A DNA stretch of 11,716 bases, from the NCBI GenBank assembly GCA_017503885.1, contig JAFVSF010000036.1, forward strand, positions 1 to 11,716, in the 5' to 3' direction. The translations under genes and the position numbers were made by a program. Source of the stretch: Clostridia bacterium. GTDB taxonomy: Bacteria > Bacillota > Clostridia > Christensenellales > Borkfalkiaceae. Positions 6,690 to 11,716 of this stretch are shown here, piece after piece. How positions within the stretch are numbered: position 1 is the stretch's first letter; every line of letters begins with the position of its first letter. The notes under the pieces are model-generated. The model searched no databases. It was not told the origin of the DNA and saw only the letters and a program-made list of their open reading frames with translations.

Positions 6690-7312
6690 GCCTCTTCCTC
6701 CGTTTTTATATGGGCATATTTAGAATATAAACAGCCACAATATCTCTGGCGATAAATTTCATACTCTTTAGAAATTTCAACTGAACGCTTATACCCGTTT
6801 TCTTTTTTAAAATCGGCGTAAAGCCAATTTACGCCATGTTCTTTTGCAAGTTTTTCGCCTATGCCGTTGATAAGTTCGGCGTTTTTATGAGGACTTACTG
6901 TAAGCGTAGTTGCAAAGTAATCGTAGCCACCCTCTTTTGCAGTTTTTGCCGTTTCTAAAAGTCGGTTATCAAAGCAAAGATTGCACCTTGCACCACCTTC
7001 CGGCTCTTTTTCGTAACCTTCTACCATATAGAAAAATTCACGAGAAAAATATCTGCCCTCGATTAAAGCAACTGTTTCGCCATACGCCTCTTTTAAAAAG
7101 CGTTTTTGTTCGTTTAGACGAAGATAATACTCTTCACTTTCAGTAATATTAGGATTAAAAAAGAAAACAGTAACGTCGAAATATGGAGTTACCCTTTCAA
7201 GCACTGCAGTTGAACAAGGAGCACAACAACTGTGCAAAAGAAGTTTTTTCTTTTCGCCATTAAAACTATTTACTGTTTCTTTAAATAAATTGTCGTAATT
7301 GATTTTGTTCAT
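6686..7312 (-). CDS. queH: Epoxyqueuosine reductase QueH
   Basis: QueH reduces epoxyqueuosine to queuosine in tRNA anticodons. It is the iron-sulfur alternative to cobalamin-dependent QueG. The 208-residue protein (former DUF208) has the adjacent-cysteine motif HSCCAPCST (27-35), FFNPNI (51-56), a second pair CNLC (110-113), TLTVSPHKN (136-144) and a C-terminal YCGC (191-194), together the expected cluster-binding cysteines. Length matches the family. The start at 7312 is the first ATG and is followed at once by conserved residues, but no clear Shine-Dalgarno or promoter was recognised. It heads the queH-rsmD-coaD operon. No other queuosine gene is in the window. Confidence 0.94.
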   Translation of the reverse strand: MNKINYDNLFKETVNSFNGEKKKLLLHSCCAPCSTAVLERVTPYFDVTVFFFNPNITESEEYYLRLNEQKRFLKEAYGETVALIEGRYFSREFFYMVEGYEKEPEGGARCNLCFDNRLLETAKTAKEGGYDYFATTLTVSPHKNAELINGIGEKLAKEHGVNWLYADFKKENGYKRSVEISKEYEIYRQRYCGCLYSKYAHIKTEEEA

Positions 7313-7339
7313 ATTTATCGCTATTTATGTTAAGAACTT

Positions 7340-7464
7340 TTTAAAAGGCTAGATGCAAGCAAGACGAGGCGTTTGATTTTTAGAAACAAAGCCAAACACT
7401 TTGGTCGCAAGAACGTCTATAAAAAGCAAAGGACGAAGTATTGCAAAACGTATAAGCCTTAAAA
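7340..7464. repeat. Noncoding spacer holding a diverged copy of the 3'-end repeat family
   Basis: The 152-base gap between mreB and queH has no supported ORF and no strong terminator. It contains a 15-base exact match, TTTTTAGAAACAAAG (7377-7391), to 11309-11323. It also shares AAGTATTGC (7436-7444) with 11321-11329, and has GGCTAG near 7347, as in the leaders of the right-end array. The paired hairpin seen there is absent. It looks like a decayed member of the same interspersed family, but shared T- and A-rich words carry limited weight. Confidence 0.4.
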
Positions 7465-8472
7465 CTACTTTCTAATCAACTTCAAATTTTTAAGCAAATG
7501 CTTATCCCCTGCAACTATGCCTCCACCTAAAACGGTTGCATTTTCAGGGTTTTCAAAACAGGTTGTACGAATAAGTAACTTTTCGGTTGCGTAATCACTT
7601 AATCCTGGAATTTTACTACTGCCACCTGCAAAGAAAATACCAGATTGACGGATTTCGGCAGACACTTCGGCAGAAAGTTTTGCCATAAGCATTTCGGTTA
7701 TTTCAAAAATCTTATCAAAGAAAAGTTGAATTGGTTTTCTTATATCTTCTGAACCGATAGAAATTGCTCTAGGCTTGCCTGTGTAAACGTCTCTTCCGTT
7801 TACGTCAACTCTCATAGAATCATGCTCATAAAGGCTACCTATTTCGCATTTTATATATTCTGCCGTGAGGTGACCAATTTTTAAACCGTAGTTTTTCTCG
7901 ATGCTGTCAATTATCATAGCATCGATATTTCTACCTCCCATATTCACGTTGACGCCTGCAATAACTTCATCGAGAGATACTGCTGCAATATTAGTTGTTC
8001 CACCACCGATATCGATTATAAAACAAGGGGTAGAATCTGTAATAGGCACGCCTAAACCTAAAGCAGTTAAAATAGGCGATTCCACGCAAGTAATGTTATA
8101 AACACCTGCTCCGTTTAACACCTTTTCAAATCTTTTGATTTCGCCACCTTCAACGCCACATGGCACGGAAAGCAACACTTGAGGTCTAAATCCAAGTTTT
8201 TTTAACGTGATTTTATTTAAAAATCTGTCAACCATTTGGGTTGCAAGTTTATCATCTAAAATTTGACCTTCCCAAATAGGAAATCTAACTTCGTTAGCGT
8301 TTACAGTTTTGCCGAGTCTTCTTTTTGCCTCTGTTCCAACTGATTTTACTTTATCTCTTCTCGAAGAATCGCAAACTACTACGCTTGGCTCACTTAAGAC
8401 GATACCCTCGCCAAGTTTATAAATATTAGTATTCGTACTACCTAAATCTATGGCTATTACGTTATTTTTCAT
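7465..8472 (-). CDS. MreB/Mbl-family actin-like cell-shape protein, divergent
   Basis: MreB homologues polymerise on the inner membrane and guide lateral wall synthesis. The 335-residue protein has the actin-fold nucleotide motifs: phosphate 1 IDLGSTNTNIY (8-18), ESPILTALGLG with the expected catalytic-region Glu131, phosphate 2 IDIGGGTTNIA (153-163) and the adenosine motif FAGGSSKIPGL (281-291). Several usually invariant places differ. STNTNIY replaces TANTLVY, AGGSSKIPGL replaces the GGGALLRGL form, and the end is NATVLGGG rather than CVALGTG. It overlaps maf by four bases (ATGA), echoing the maf-mreB linkage of other Firmicutes, but no mreC or mreD follows. It may therefore be a secondary paralogue. 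DnaK-like ATPases are less likely because of length. Confidence 0.88.
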   Translation of the reverse strand: MKNNVIAIDLGSTNTNIYKLGEGIVLSEPSVVVCDSSRRDKVKSVGTEAKRRLGKTVNANEVRFPIWEGQILDDKLATQMVDRFLNKITLKKLGFRPQVLLSVPCGVEGGEIKRFEKVLNGAGVYNITCVESPILTALGLGVPITDSTPCFIIDIGGGTTNIAAVSLDEVIAGVNVNMGGRNIDAMIIDSIEKNYGLKIGHLTAEYIKCEIGSLYEHDSMRVDVNGRDVYTGKPRAISIGSEDIRKPIQLFFDKIFEITEMLMAKLSAEVSAEIRQSGIFFAGGSSKIPGLSDYATEKLLIRTTCFENPENATVLGGGIVAGDKHLLKNLKLIRK

Positions 8473-9029
8473 TTTAAAAACTCCTTTATTGCATCGTCTA
8501 TTTCTTTTATAGGAAGTCCTACAACGTTGTCGTAATCTCCCACGTATTTTTCAACTAACGGAAAACCGTCTTGTATTCCATAAGCCCCTGCTTTACCTTG
8601 CCATAAGTTACTATCTAAATAAGATTTTAAAACCTCTTCGGTCAAAGTATTAAAGGTAACTTTTGTTATAACTTTGCCTGTTTGACGCATACTTTTAGAA
8701 AGCAATGCGTAACCCGTTATTACCTCGTGAGTATTGCCAGAGAGGTCTTTAAGCATACGCTCTGCATCTTCTCTGCCCTCTGGTTTGCCGTAAATCTTGC
8801 CGTTAACAGCAACGACTGTGTCGGCAGAAAGCACTACAAAATCGCCATCAAGTTTTGAAAAAACGTCTTCCCCTTTATTTATTGCACACCTTATTGCAAA
8901 CTTATCAGGTGGTGTAATTTTATCAATTTCACCCTCTTTATCACTCGTTATAATATCAAACTTATACCCAGCATCTAATAAAATTTGCTTTCTTCGTGGC
9001 GACGCACTGGCAAGTATTAGTTTTTTCAT
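8469..9029 (-). CDS. maf: Maf-family nucleoside triphosphate pyrophosphatase
   Basis: Maf proteins hydrolyse non-canonical or pyrimidine NTPs (dTTP/UTP in the YhdE type) to NMP and pyrophosphate, and were first linked to septum inhibition. The 186-residue protein shows SASPRR (8-13), the acidic SADTVV (68-73), GKP (81-83), HEVITGY (101-107), and late GKAGAYGIQ and GDYDNVVGLP segments. All are expected for the dTTP/UTP subgroup. AAGGGG lies 12 bases before the ATG, a rather long spacing. It is the first gene of a two-gene operon with mreB and has a good promoter upstream. Confidence 0.95.
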   Translation of the reverse strand: MKKLILASASPRRKQILLDAGYKFDIITSDKEGEIDKITPPDKFAIRCAINKGEDVFSKLDGDFVVLSADTVVAVNGKIYGKPEGREDAERMLKDLSGNTHEVITGYALLSKSMRQTGKVITKVTFNTLTEEVLKSYLDSNLWQGKAGAYGIQDGFPLVEKYVGDYDNVVGLPIKEIDDAIKEFLK

Positions 9030-9067
9030 AAAGGCACACTACCCCTTTTAAATGATTATTATTTATT

Positions 9068-9096
9068 ATTATATAATAAATTTTCATTTTTGTAAA
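9068..9096 (-). promoter_or_regulatory. Promoter of the maf-mreB operon
   Basis: The -35 box TTTACA (9091-9096), a 17-base spacer and a consensus TATAAT (9068-9073) lie on the minus strand. The predicted start near 9061 gives a leader of about 30 bases. The rest of 9100-9222 shows no gene that can be supported. Confidence 0.82.
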
Positions 9097-9223
9097 GACT
9101 TATTATGTTTTTTAATATAAAAAAGGATAAAACAAGCAAAATTCCTCTCCAATGTATACGAAGTAGCAACCCATAGGGCAAGCCTATTTTGGCAATTATA
9201 GACAAACCTGATAAGCAAAATAG

Positions 9224-9250
9224 AAAACGCCACTTAAAAAGTGGCGTTTT
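9224..9250 (-). terminator. Terminator of RNase P RNA
   Basis: AAAACGCCACTT pairs with AAGTGGCGTTTT around a three-base loop, flanked by A and T runs on both sides. It lies about 10 bases after the predicted 3' end of rnpB. It may act in both directions. Confidence 0.85.
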
Positions 9251-9259
9251 TATCAAATT

Positions 9260-9600
9260 GCGAGTCGACCTATAAGCCGAGTTCTGTCATTTAATACGGT
9301 TATCTATCTAGACTTGCCGTTGCCGACAAGCTCAAGCGACGTTTTGCAGGTAGTCCCGACCGGCTATCTTATGGACTACCCCTATCTTGCTCCGGATGGG
9401 GTTTACACAGCCTTCCACGTCTCCGCAGAAGCGGTGAGCTCTTACCTCGCCTTTTCATCCTTACCAGCATAAACTGGCGGTAATTTTCTGTTGCACTTTC
9501 ATTAAAGTCACCTTCACCGTCCGTTAGGCGGCATCCTGCCGTGTGGAGCTCGGACTTTCCTCGTGAGATTTCTCCCCCGCAACCGTACAGCCGACTCGAC
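9260..9600 (-). ncRNA. rnpB: RNase P RNA (bacterial, probably type A)
   Basis: This is the catalytic RNA of RNase P, which removes 5' leaders from tRNA precursors. On the minus strand the universally conserved 5' block GAGGAAAGTCCGAGCTCC is present. It is followed by ACAGAAA and TACCGCC elements, GGTAAGAGCTCACCGC, the block AAACCCCATCCGGAGCAAGA and the 3' block GACAGAACTCGGCTTATAGG. The ends pair as P1: CGAGTCG (9592-9598) with CGACTCG (9261-9267). The predicted promoter places the transcript start at about 9600, agreeing with this 5' end. The length of about 340 bases is normal. Exact ends are uncertain by a few bases. Type A is suggested by the P8/P10-11 wording, without folding. Confidence 0.97.
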
Positions 9601-9606
9601 CAAATT

Positions 9607-9635
9607 ATTTTAGCATAAATTTTTCGATTTGTCTA
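9607..9635 (-). promoter_or_regulatory. Promoter of rnpB
   Basis: TAGACA (9630-9635), 17 bases and TAAAAT (9607-9612) with a TG one base before it (extended -10) lie on the minus strand. The start falls at about 9600, matching the P1 end of the RNA. Confidence 0.8.
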
Positions 9636-9654
9636 TCGCTTTTCGTCATAGTAC

Positions 9655-9687
9655 AAAAACGCCACGACAAAAAATTTATCGTGGCGT
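9655..9687 (-). terminator. Terminator of the DUF6273 lipoprotein gene
   Basis: ACGCCACGA (9659-9667) and TCGTGGCGT (9679-9687) form a nine-pair stem with an 11-base loop. On the minus strand it is followed by TTTTTG. It starts 12 bases after the stop at 9699. Its core ACGCCAC is also found in the rnpB terminator. Confidence 0.88.
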
Positions 9688-9698
9688 ATATTTAAATG

Positions 9699-10553
9699 TT
9701 ATAACGCTATTCTTATTGCTGGAACAACTCCACCTTTAGTATCATAAACGTAATCATTTAAAACATCGCCGTTTTTGGATACTAAATTTGCATATTCGAT
9801 AAAATTGGCACTTGGAGAACGAAGCCACCACCAACCTTTACCCATTTCGAAGTGAGCACCCATCCACTTTGCATATTCGGTTACAAATTTTACTCTTTGC
9901 GTGGCCGAGGCGAAAATATTAGCATTAACAACCTCTTGGTAACTCAATAAAAATACCTTATCTTCCGTATTTTCACATACGTAATTATTGTAATCACAGT
10001 CAGTGCTTGCAGTGCTATTATCAACAACTGAAGTTTTTATTCTTACTTTATCCTCGCTACTAAATGCAGTATTATAAAATTCGAGATTTAACCACCCTCT
10101 TATTTCACTAGTAGAATAATTGTTATTGTTTTGACTATATGGACGTGCATCAATAATGTTAACACAAACTAGAAGGGCTGTATTATCGTCACACTCAAGG
10201 ACTTCCCACGTTAAAGGTTCTAAATAAAATAGTTTACCCATTTCATAAACGTAGGCTTTCCCTAACTTGTCATAATATTTACCATCTTCAAGTCTATAAG
10301 TATCGCCCCTGTTATCAAGCCAAGCCATTTTTTCCTTGTTATAAGATAAGTCTGTTGTTATATAATCGTTTTGAGGATACAAGCCAAACGAAATAAAGTC
10401 GCCCTCTTTTATTACGGCAGAACTTTCTAACAACTTTACATCTTCTTCGCTTGGCATTTTTGCATTAAACTTATTACCAGTACAAGATATAGCAGACACT
10501 TGGACCATTAAGCAGAAAATTAAAACTGCAACCTGAAGAACTTTTTTCACCAT
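9699..10553 (-). CDS. Predicted lipoprotein with a DUF6273-like domain
   Basis: No biochemical role is known to me for this family. The 284-residue protein has a basic N-terminus and a hydrophobic stretch (5-19), then AISC with Cys24 as a likely lipidation site, though signal peptidase I cleavage after VSA is also possible. The mature part shows features I associate with DUF6273: ISFGLYPQ (54-61), LTWEVLECDDNTALLV (114-129), STSEIRGWLNLEFYNTAF (147-164), DKVFLLSYQEV (198-208), GWWWLRSP (240-247) and VVPAIRI near the C-terminus. AAGGAGGG stands about 5 bases before the ATG, and an exact consensus promoter lies upstream. It is divergent from a small XRE regulator, which is the obvious candidate repressor. 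Surface exposure and a ligand- or peptidoglycan-related role would be guesswork. Confidence 0.85.
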   Translation of the reverse strand: MVKKVLQVAVLIFCLMVQVSAISCTGNKFNAKMPSEEDVKLLESSAVIKEGDFISFGLYPQNDYITTDLSYNKEKMAWLDNRGDTYRLEDGKYYDKLGKAYVYEMGKLFYLEPLTWEVLECDDNTALLVCVNIIDARPYSQNNNNYSTSEIRGWLNLEFYNTAFSSEDKVRIKTSVVDNSTASTDCDYNNYVCENTEDKVFLLSYQEVVNANIFASATQRVKFVTEYAKWMGAHFEMGKGWWWLRSPSANFIEYANLVSKNGDVLNDYVYDTKGGVVPAIRIAL

Positions 10554-10600
10554 GCAACCCTCCTTAACCTTAATAAGCAGATATAGATTATTATATGAAA

Positions 10601-10629
10601 ATTATACATCATTTTGTGATGTATGTCAA
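10601..10629 (-). promoter_or_regulatory. Exact-consensus sigma-A promoter of the lipoprotein gene
   Basis: On the minus strand TTGACA (10624-10629), exactly 17 bases, then TATAAT (10601-10606). Transcription should begin near 10594, giving a leader of about 40 bases that contains AAGGAGGG. A promoter this strong would normally need repression. Confidence 0.93.
10604..10624. promoter_or_regulatory. Inverted-repeat operator inside the lipoprotein promoter
   Basis: ATACATCA (10604-10611) and TGATGTAT (10617-10624) are perfect 8-base arms around TTTTG. The repeat fills the spacer and touches both the -35 and -10 boxes, the classic position for a repressor to block polymerase. The adjacent XRE protein is the likely ligand (inference). 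Confidence 0.75.
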
Positions 10630-10633
10630 TATA

Positions 10634-10654
10634 TTTACATCAGTTTGTGGTAAA
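10634..10654. promoter_or_regulatory. Second, imperfect operator copy before the XRE gene
   Basis: TACATCAGTTTGTG (10636-10649) matches TACATCATTTTGTG (10605-10618) at 13 of 14 positions. It is offset by 31 bases, close to three helical turns. The flanks TTTAC and GTAAA give it partial dyad symmetry. It sits 9-29 bases before the regulator start, consistent with autoregulation. Confidence 0.6.
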
Positions 10655-10662
10655 TTTTAAAT

Positions 10663-10869
10663 ATGGAAATAGCAAAAGTAGTAGGAAACGAATTAAAACA
10701 AGCAAGAAAAGCAAAGGGATTAACGCAAAAAGCAGTTGCTGAAAAGTTTTTTATGACGCAACAGCAGTATAGCAGATTTGAAAACGGAGTATTTGAACTT
10801 AACTATAATCAAATAGTAGAGTTATGCAAATTTTTGGATATTACACCAAACGATTTGTTTAATTTTTAA
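10663..10869 (+). CDS. Small XRE/Cro-CI-family transcriptional regulator
   Basis: The 68-residue protein is a bare helix-turn-helix domain with no sensing or dimerisation extension. It has LKQARKAKGLTQKAVAEKF (11-29) and the recognition region MTQQQYSRFENG (31-42), followed by LCKFLDITPNDLF, all standard XRE features. No good Shine-Dalgarno is present: the only GTGG lies about 12 bases upstream. The sequence TGGTAAATT immediately before the start resembles an extended -10, so a leaderless or near-leaderless transcript is possible. It is divergent from the lipoprotein gene, and two related operator-like sequences fill the 109-base gap between them. It probably represses both directions. A strong terminator follows at 10904. 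Confidence 0.92.
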   Translation: MEIAKVVGNELKQARKAKGLTQKAVAEKFFMTQQQYSRFENGVFELNYNQIVELCKFLDITPNDLFNF

Positions 10870-10903
10870 CTTAAAAACCCCTATATAAGTTGATTATTGA
10901 TAT

Positions 10904-10941
10904 AAAACTGGCTGAAACTCAATGCGTTTCAGCCAGTTTTT
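10904..10941 (+). terminator. Terminator of the XRE gene
   Basis: AAAACTGGCTGAAAC (10904-10918) pairs perfectly with 10926-10940 around a seven-base loop. A T run ends the structure. Confidence 0.92.
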
Positions 10942-11026
10942 AAGCATCGTAATAATGCACAAATATTTTTATTCTCTTTTGTAAAGTGAACGTTTAAAAA
11001 TATAAAAACAAGATGTGTTAGACTCC

Positions 11027-11065
11027 AAAAGCGATAGCAGGTGTGGTAGACCTTGTTGTCATCCC
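11027..11065. repeat. Array unit 1 hairpin, degenerate
   Basis: The left arm AAAAGCGATAGCAGGTG is identical to that of unit 3, and the apical TAGACCTTGTTG-TCATCCCA is nearly so, with one base deleted. The matching right arm (GCTATCGC) is absent. The downstream sequence instead leads into a separate AACCCGC/GCGGGTT pair. Confidence 0.65.
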
Positions 11066-11077
11066 AACCTTTTAAAC

Positions 11078-11111
11078 AACCCGCATTTCTCGTGTATTTT
11101 TTTAGCGGGTT
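11078..11111. repeat. Additional hairpin between array units 1 and 2
   Basis: AACCCGC (11078-11084) and GCGGGTT (11105-11111) can pair across a 20-base loop containing a T run. The right arm abuts the TAGAAACAAG leader of unit 2. Confidence 0.5.
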
Positions 11112-11133
11112 AGAAACAAGTTAGGCTAGACTC

Positions 11134-11165
11134 AAACAGGGAGTGGTTTATACCACTCCCTGTTT
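11134..11165. terminator. Array unit 2 hairpin, terminator-like
   Basis: AAACAGGGAGTGGT (11134-11147) pairs perfectly with 11152-11165 around TTAT, then CTTTT follows. It lacks the nested GACC/GGTC tip of units 3 and 4. No gene ends directly before it on either strand. Confidence 0.75.
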
Positions 11166-11255
11166 CTTTTATAAAGTGCATATTAAAAGTTTGTATACAC
11201 CTCCACTTTTTCGAAGCGAAGGTTTAAAGGCATAGAAACATGTTAGACAAAGCTC

Positions 11256-11313
11256 AAAAAGCGATAGCAGGTGGGATAGACCTTATTGGTCATCCCAGTT
11301 GCTATCGCTTTTT
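11256..11313. terminator. Array unit 3 hairpin, terminator-like with nested tip
   Basis: AAAAAGCGATAGCA (11256-11269) pairs with 11300-11313. After a small internal loop GGGAT pairs with ATCCC, and GACC with GGTC around TTATT. A and T runs on both sides would let it terminate transcription in either direction. Confidence 0.8.
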
Positions 11314-11385
11314 AGAAACAAAGTATTGCGAAATTTATTACATATTGTCGTAAAGGCGTAGAAACGAGTTAGGCTAGGCTCGAGA

Positions 11386-11433
11386 AAAAAGGCGGACACA
11401 ATAGACCTTGTTGGTCATTGTGTTCGCCTTTTT
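11386..11433 (-). terminator. Array unit 4 hairpin, probable fucI terminator with nested tip
   Basis: A 17-pair stem (11386-11402 with 11417-11433, one G-T) is topped by GACC/GGTC around TTGTT. On the minus strand it lies 37 bases after the fucI stop and is followed by a T run, so it can terminate fucI. Confidence 0.8.
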
Positions 11434-11470
11434 GAATCAGTAACGAAGCATAACGAAGTTTATTACGCCT

Positions 11471-11716
11471 TTAAACTTTTTTGTACATAGGGCCATAAGC
11501 CTTACAAGCCCTATAATCTTGACCTTCTTTATCCATACCAAAAGCATTCCAACATGCTGGACGATAGATGTCTTCTTCTGGAACGTTGTGCATACATACA
11601 GGTATACGGAGCATTGAACACATTGTAATAAGGTCTGCACCGATATGTCCGTAAGAAATTGCATCGTGGTTAGCACCCCAGTTTTGCATTACTTCGTAAG
11701 CAGTCTTGAATGGGCT
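11471..11716 (-). CDS. fucI: L-fucose isomerase, C-terminal part, cut by the window edge
   Basis: FucI interconverts L-fucose and L-fuculose (and D-arabinose and D-ribulose), the first committed step of fucose use, with a divalent metal such as Mn2+. The visible 81 residues are in an open frame to the window edge, so the ATG at 11689 is internal rather than a start. They contain WGANHDAISYGHIGADLIT, SMLRIPVCMHNVPEE, WNAFGMDKEGQDYRACK and YGPMYKK at the end, matching the FucI C-terminal domain closely. One of the two histidines in the first motif should be the metal ligand known from E. coli FucI (family knowledge, not checked by alignment). The full family length is about 590 residues, so about 500 are missing. 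A hairpin downstream may terminate it. Confidence 0.95.
   Translation of the reverse strand, partial: SPFKTAYEVMQNWGANHDAISYGHIGADLITMCSMLRIPVCMHNVPEEDIYRPACWNAFGMDKEGQDYRACKAYGPMYKKV

Larger units (their letters stand above)
11003..11433. repeat. Tandem array of four leader-plus-hairpin units
   Basis: The gene-free stretch from 10942 to 11470 is not random. Leaders resembling TAGAAACAWGTTAGGCTAG plus RCTC end at about 11026, 11133, 11255 and 11384, and each is followed directly by a hairpin-forming sequence. Unit spacing is roughly 105-128 bases. Spacers also share words such as TAAAGTG (10982, 11172) and GAAGTTTATTACGCC-like ends. Hairpins 3 and 4 carry the same nested apical stem on unrelated outer stems. 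No ORF of a recognisable kind lies inside, and spacing, repeat length and hairpin content rule out a CRISPR array. It could be a mobile miniature element family, a set of terminators or a small-RNA array; orientation is unresolved. Confidence 0.75.

Noticed and set aside
9059..9256. 65-residue hydrophobic minus-strand ORF upstream of maf
   Set aside because: It runs through the rnpB terminator hairpin and the maf promoter, has no ribosome site and its apparent hydrophobicity follows from AT-rich noncoding DNA.
11003..11433. CRISPR array
   Set aside because: The conserved parts are not identical direct repeats of 25-37 bases with uniform spacers, the variable parts are self-complementary, and no cas gene is present.
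11003..11433. tRNA genes or a T-box leader
   Set aside because: No cloverleaf with TTCRA loop and acceptor pairing was found, and no T-box motif (TGGNACCGCG-like) precedes the hairpins.
11437..11676. 79-residue minus-strand ORF over the fucI end
   Set aside because: It is a shifted frame of fucI; the other frame gives a clear L-fucose isomerase C-terminus.

Overview
The window is AT-rich DNA that reads as an uncultured, spore-forming-lineage Firmicute, most likely of class Clostridia. The evidence is the pairing of murC with spoVG, a ylbJ sporulation gene next to coaD and rsmD, QueH-type queuosine synthesis, A-rich Shine-Dalgarno sites and near-consensus sigma-A promoters. A terminal L-fucose isomerase fragment hints at growth on host or plant glycans, so a gut habitat is possible; this is inference. 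Most genes are on the minus strand.

Layout. Positions 1-571 carry the N-terminal part of murC (minus), divergent from spoVG (plus, 719-985), which ends at a strong terminator. Positions 1086-3284 (minus) hold a bacterial tyrosine-phosphorylation module in the order Wzz/CpsC-like membrane activator, CpsD-like kinase, CpsB-like PHP phosphatase. It has its own promoter and terminator and no glycosyltransferases. The kinase lacks the Walker A lysine. Then come rarA (minus), ylbJ (plus), and a translationally coupled queH-rsmD-coaD operon (minus) whose end overlaps the end of ylbJ. Further on, maf and a divergent mreB homologue overlap by 4 bases (minus), followed by RNase P RNA (minus) with its own promoter and terminator.

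The right end is accessory in character. A predicted DUF6273 lipoprotein (minus) and a 68-residue XRE regulator (plus) are divergent. The lipoprotein has an exact TTGACA-17-TATAAT promoter whose spacer is filled by a perfect inverted repeat, and a related copy lies just before the regulator. Positions 11003-11433 contain no gene but four tandem units, each a conserved leader followed by a hairpin. Two units share an identical nested apical stem on completely different, fully paired outer stems. A diverged relative of this sequence lies between queH and mreB. The window ends in the 3' end of fucI (minus).

The best candidates for something undescribed are this hairpin array, the XRE/DUF6273 switch and the lysine-less CpsD.
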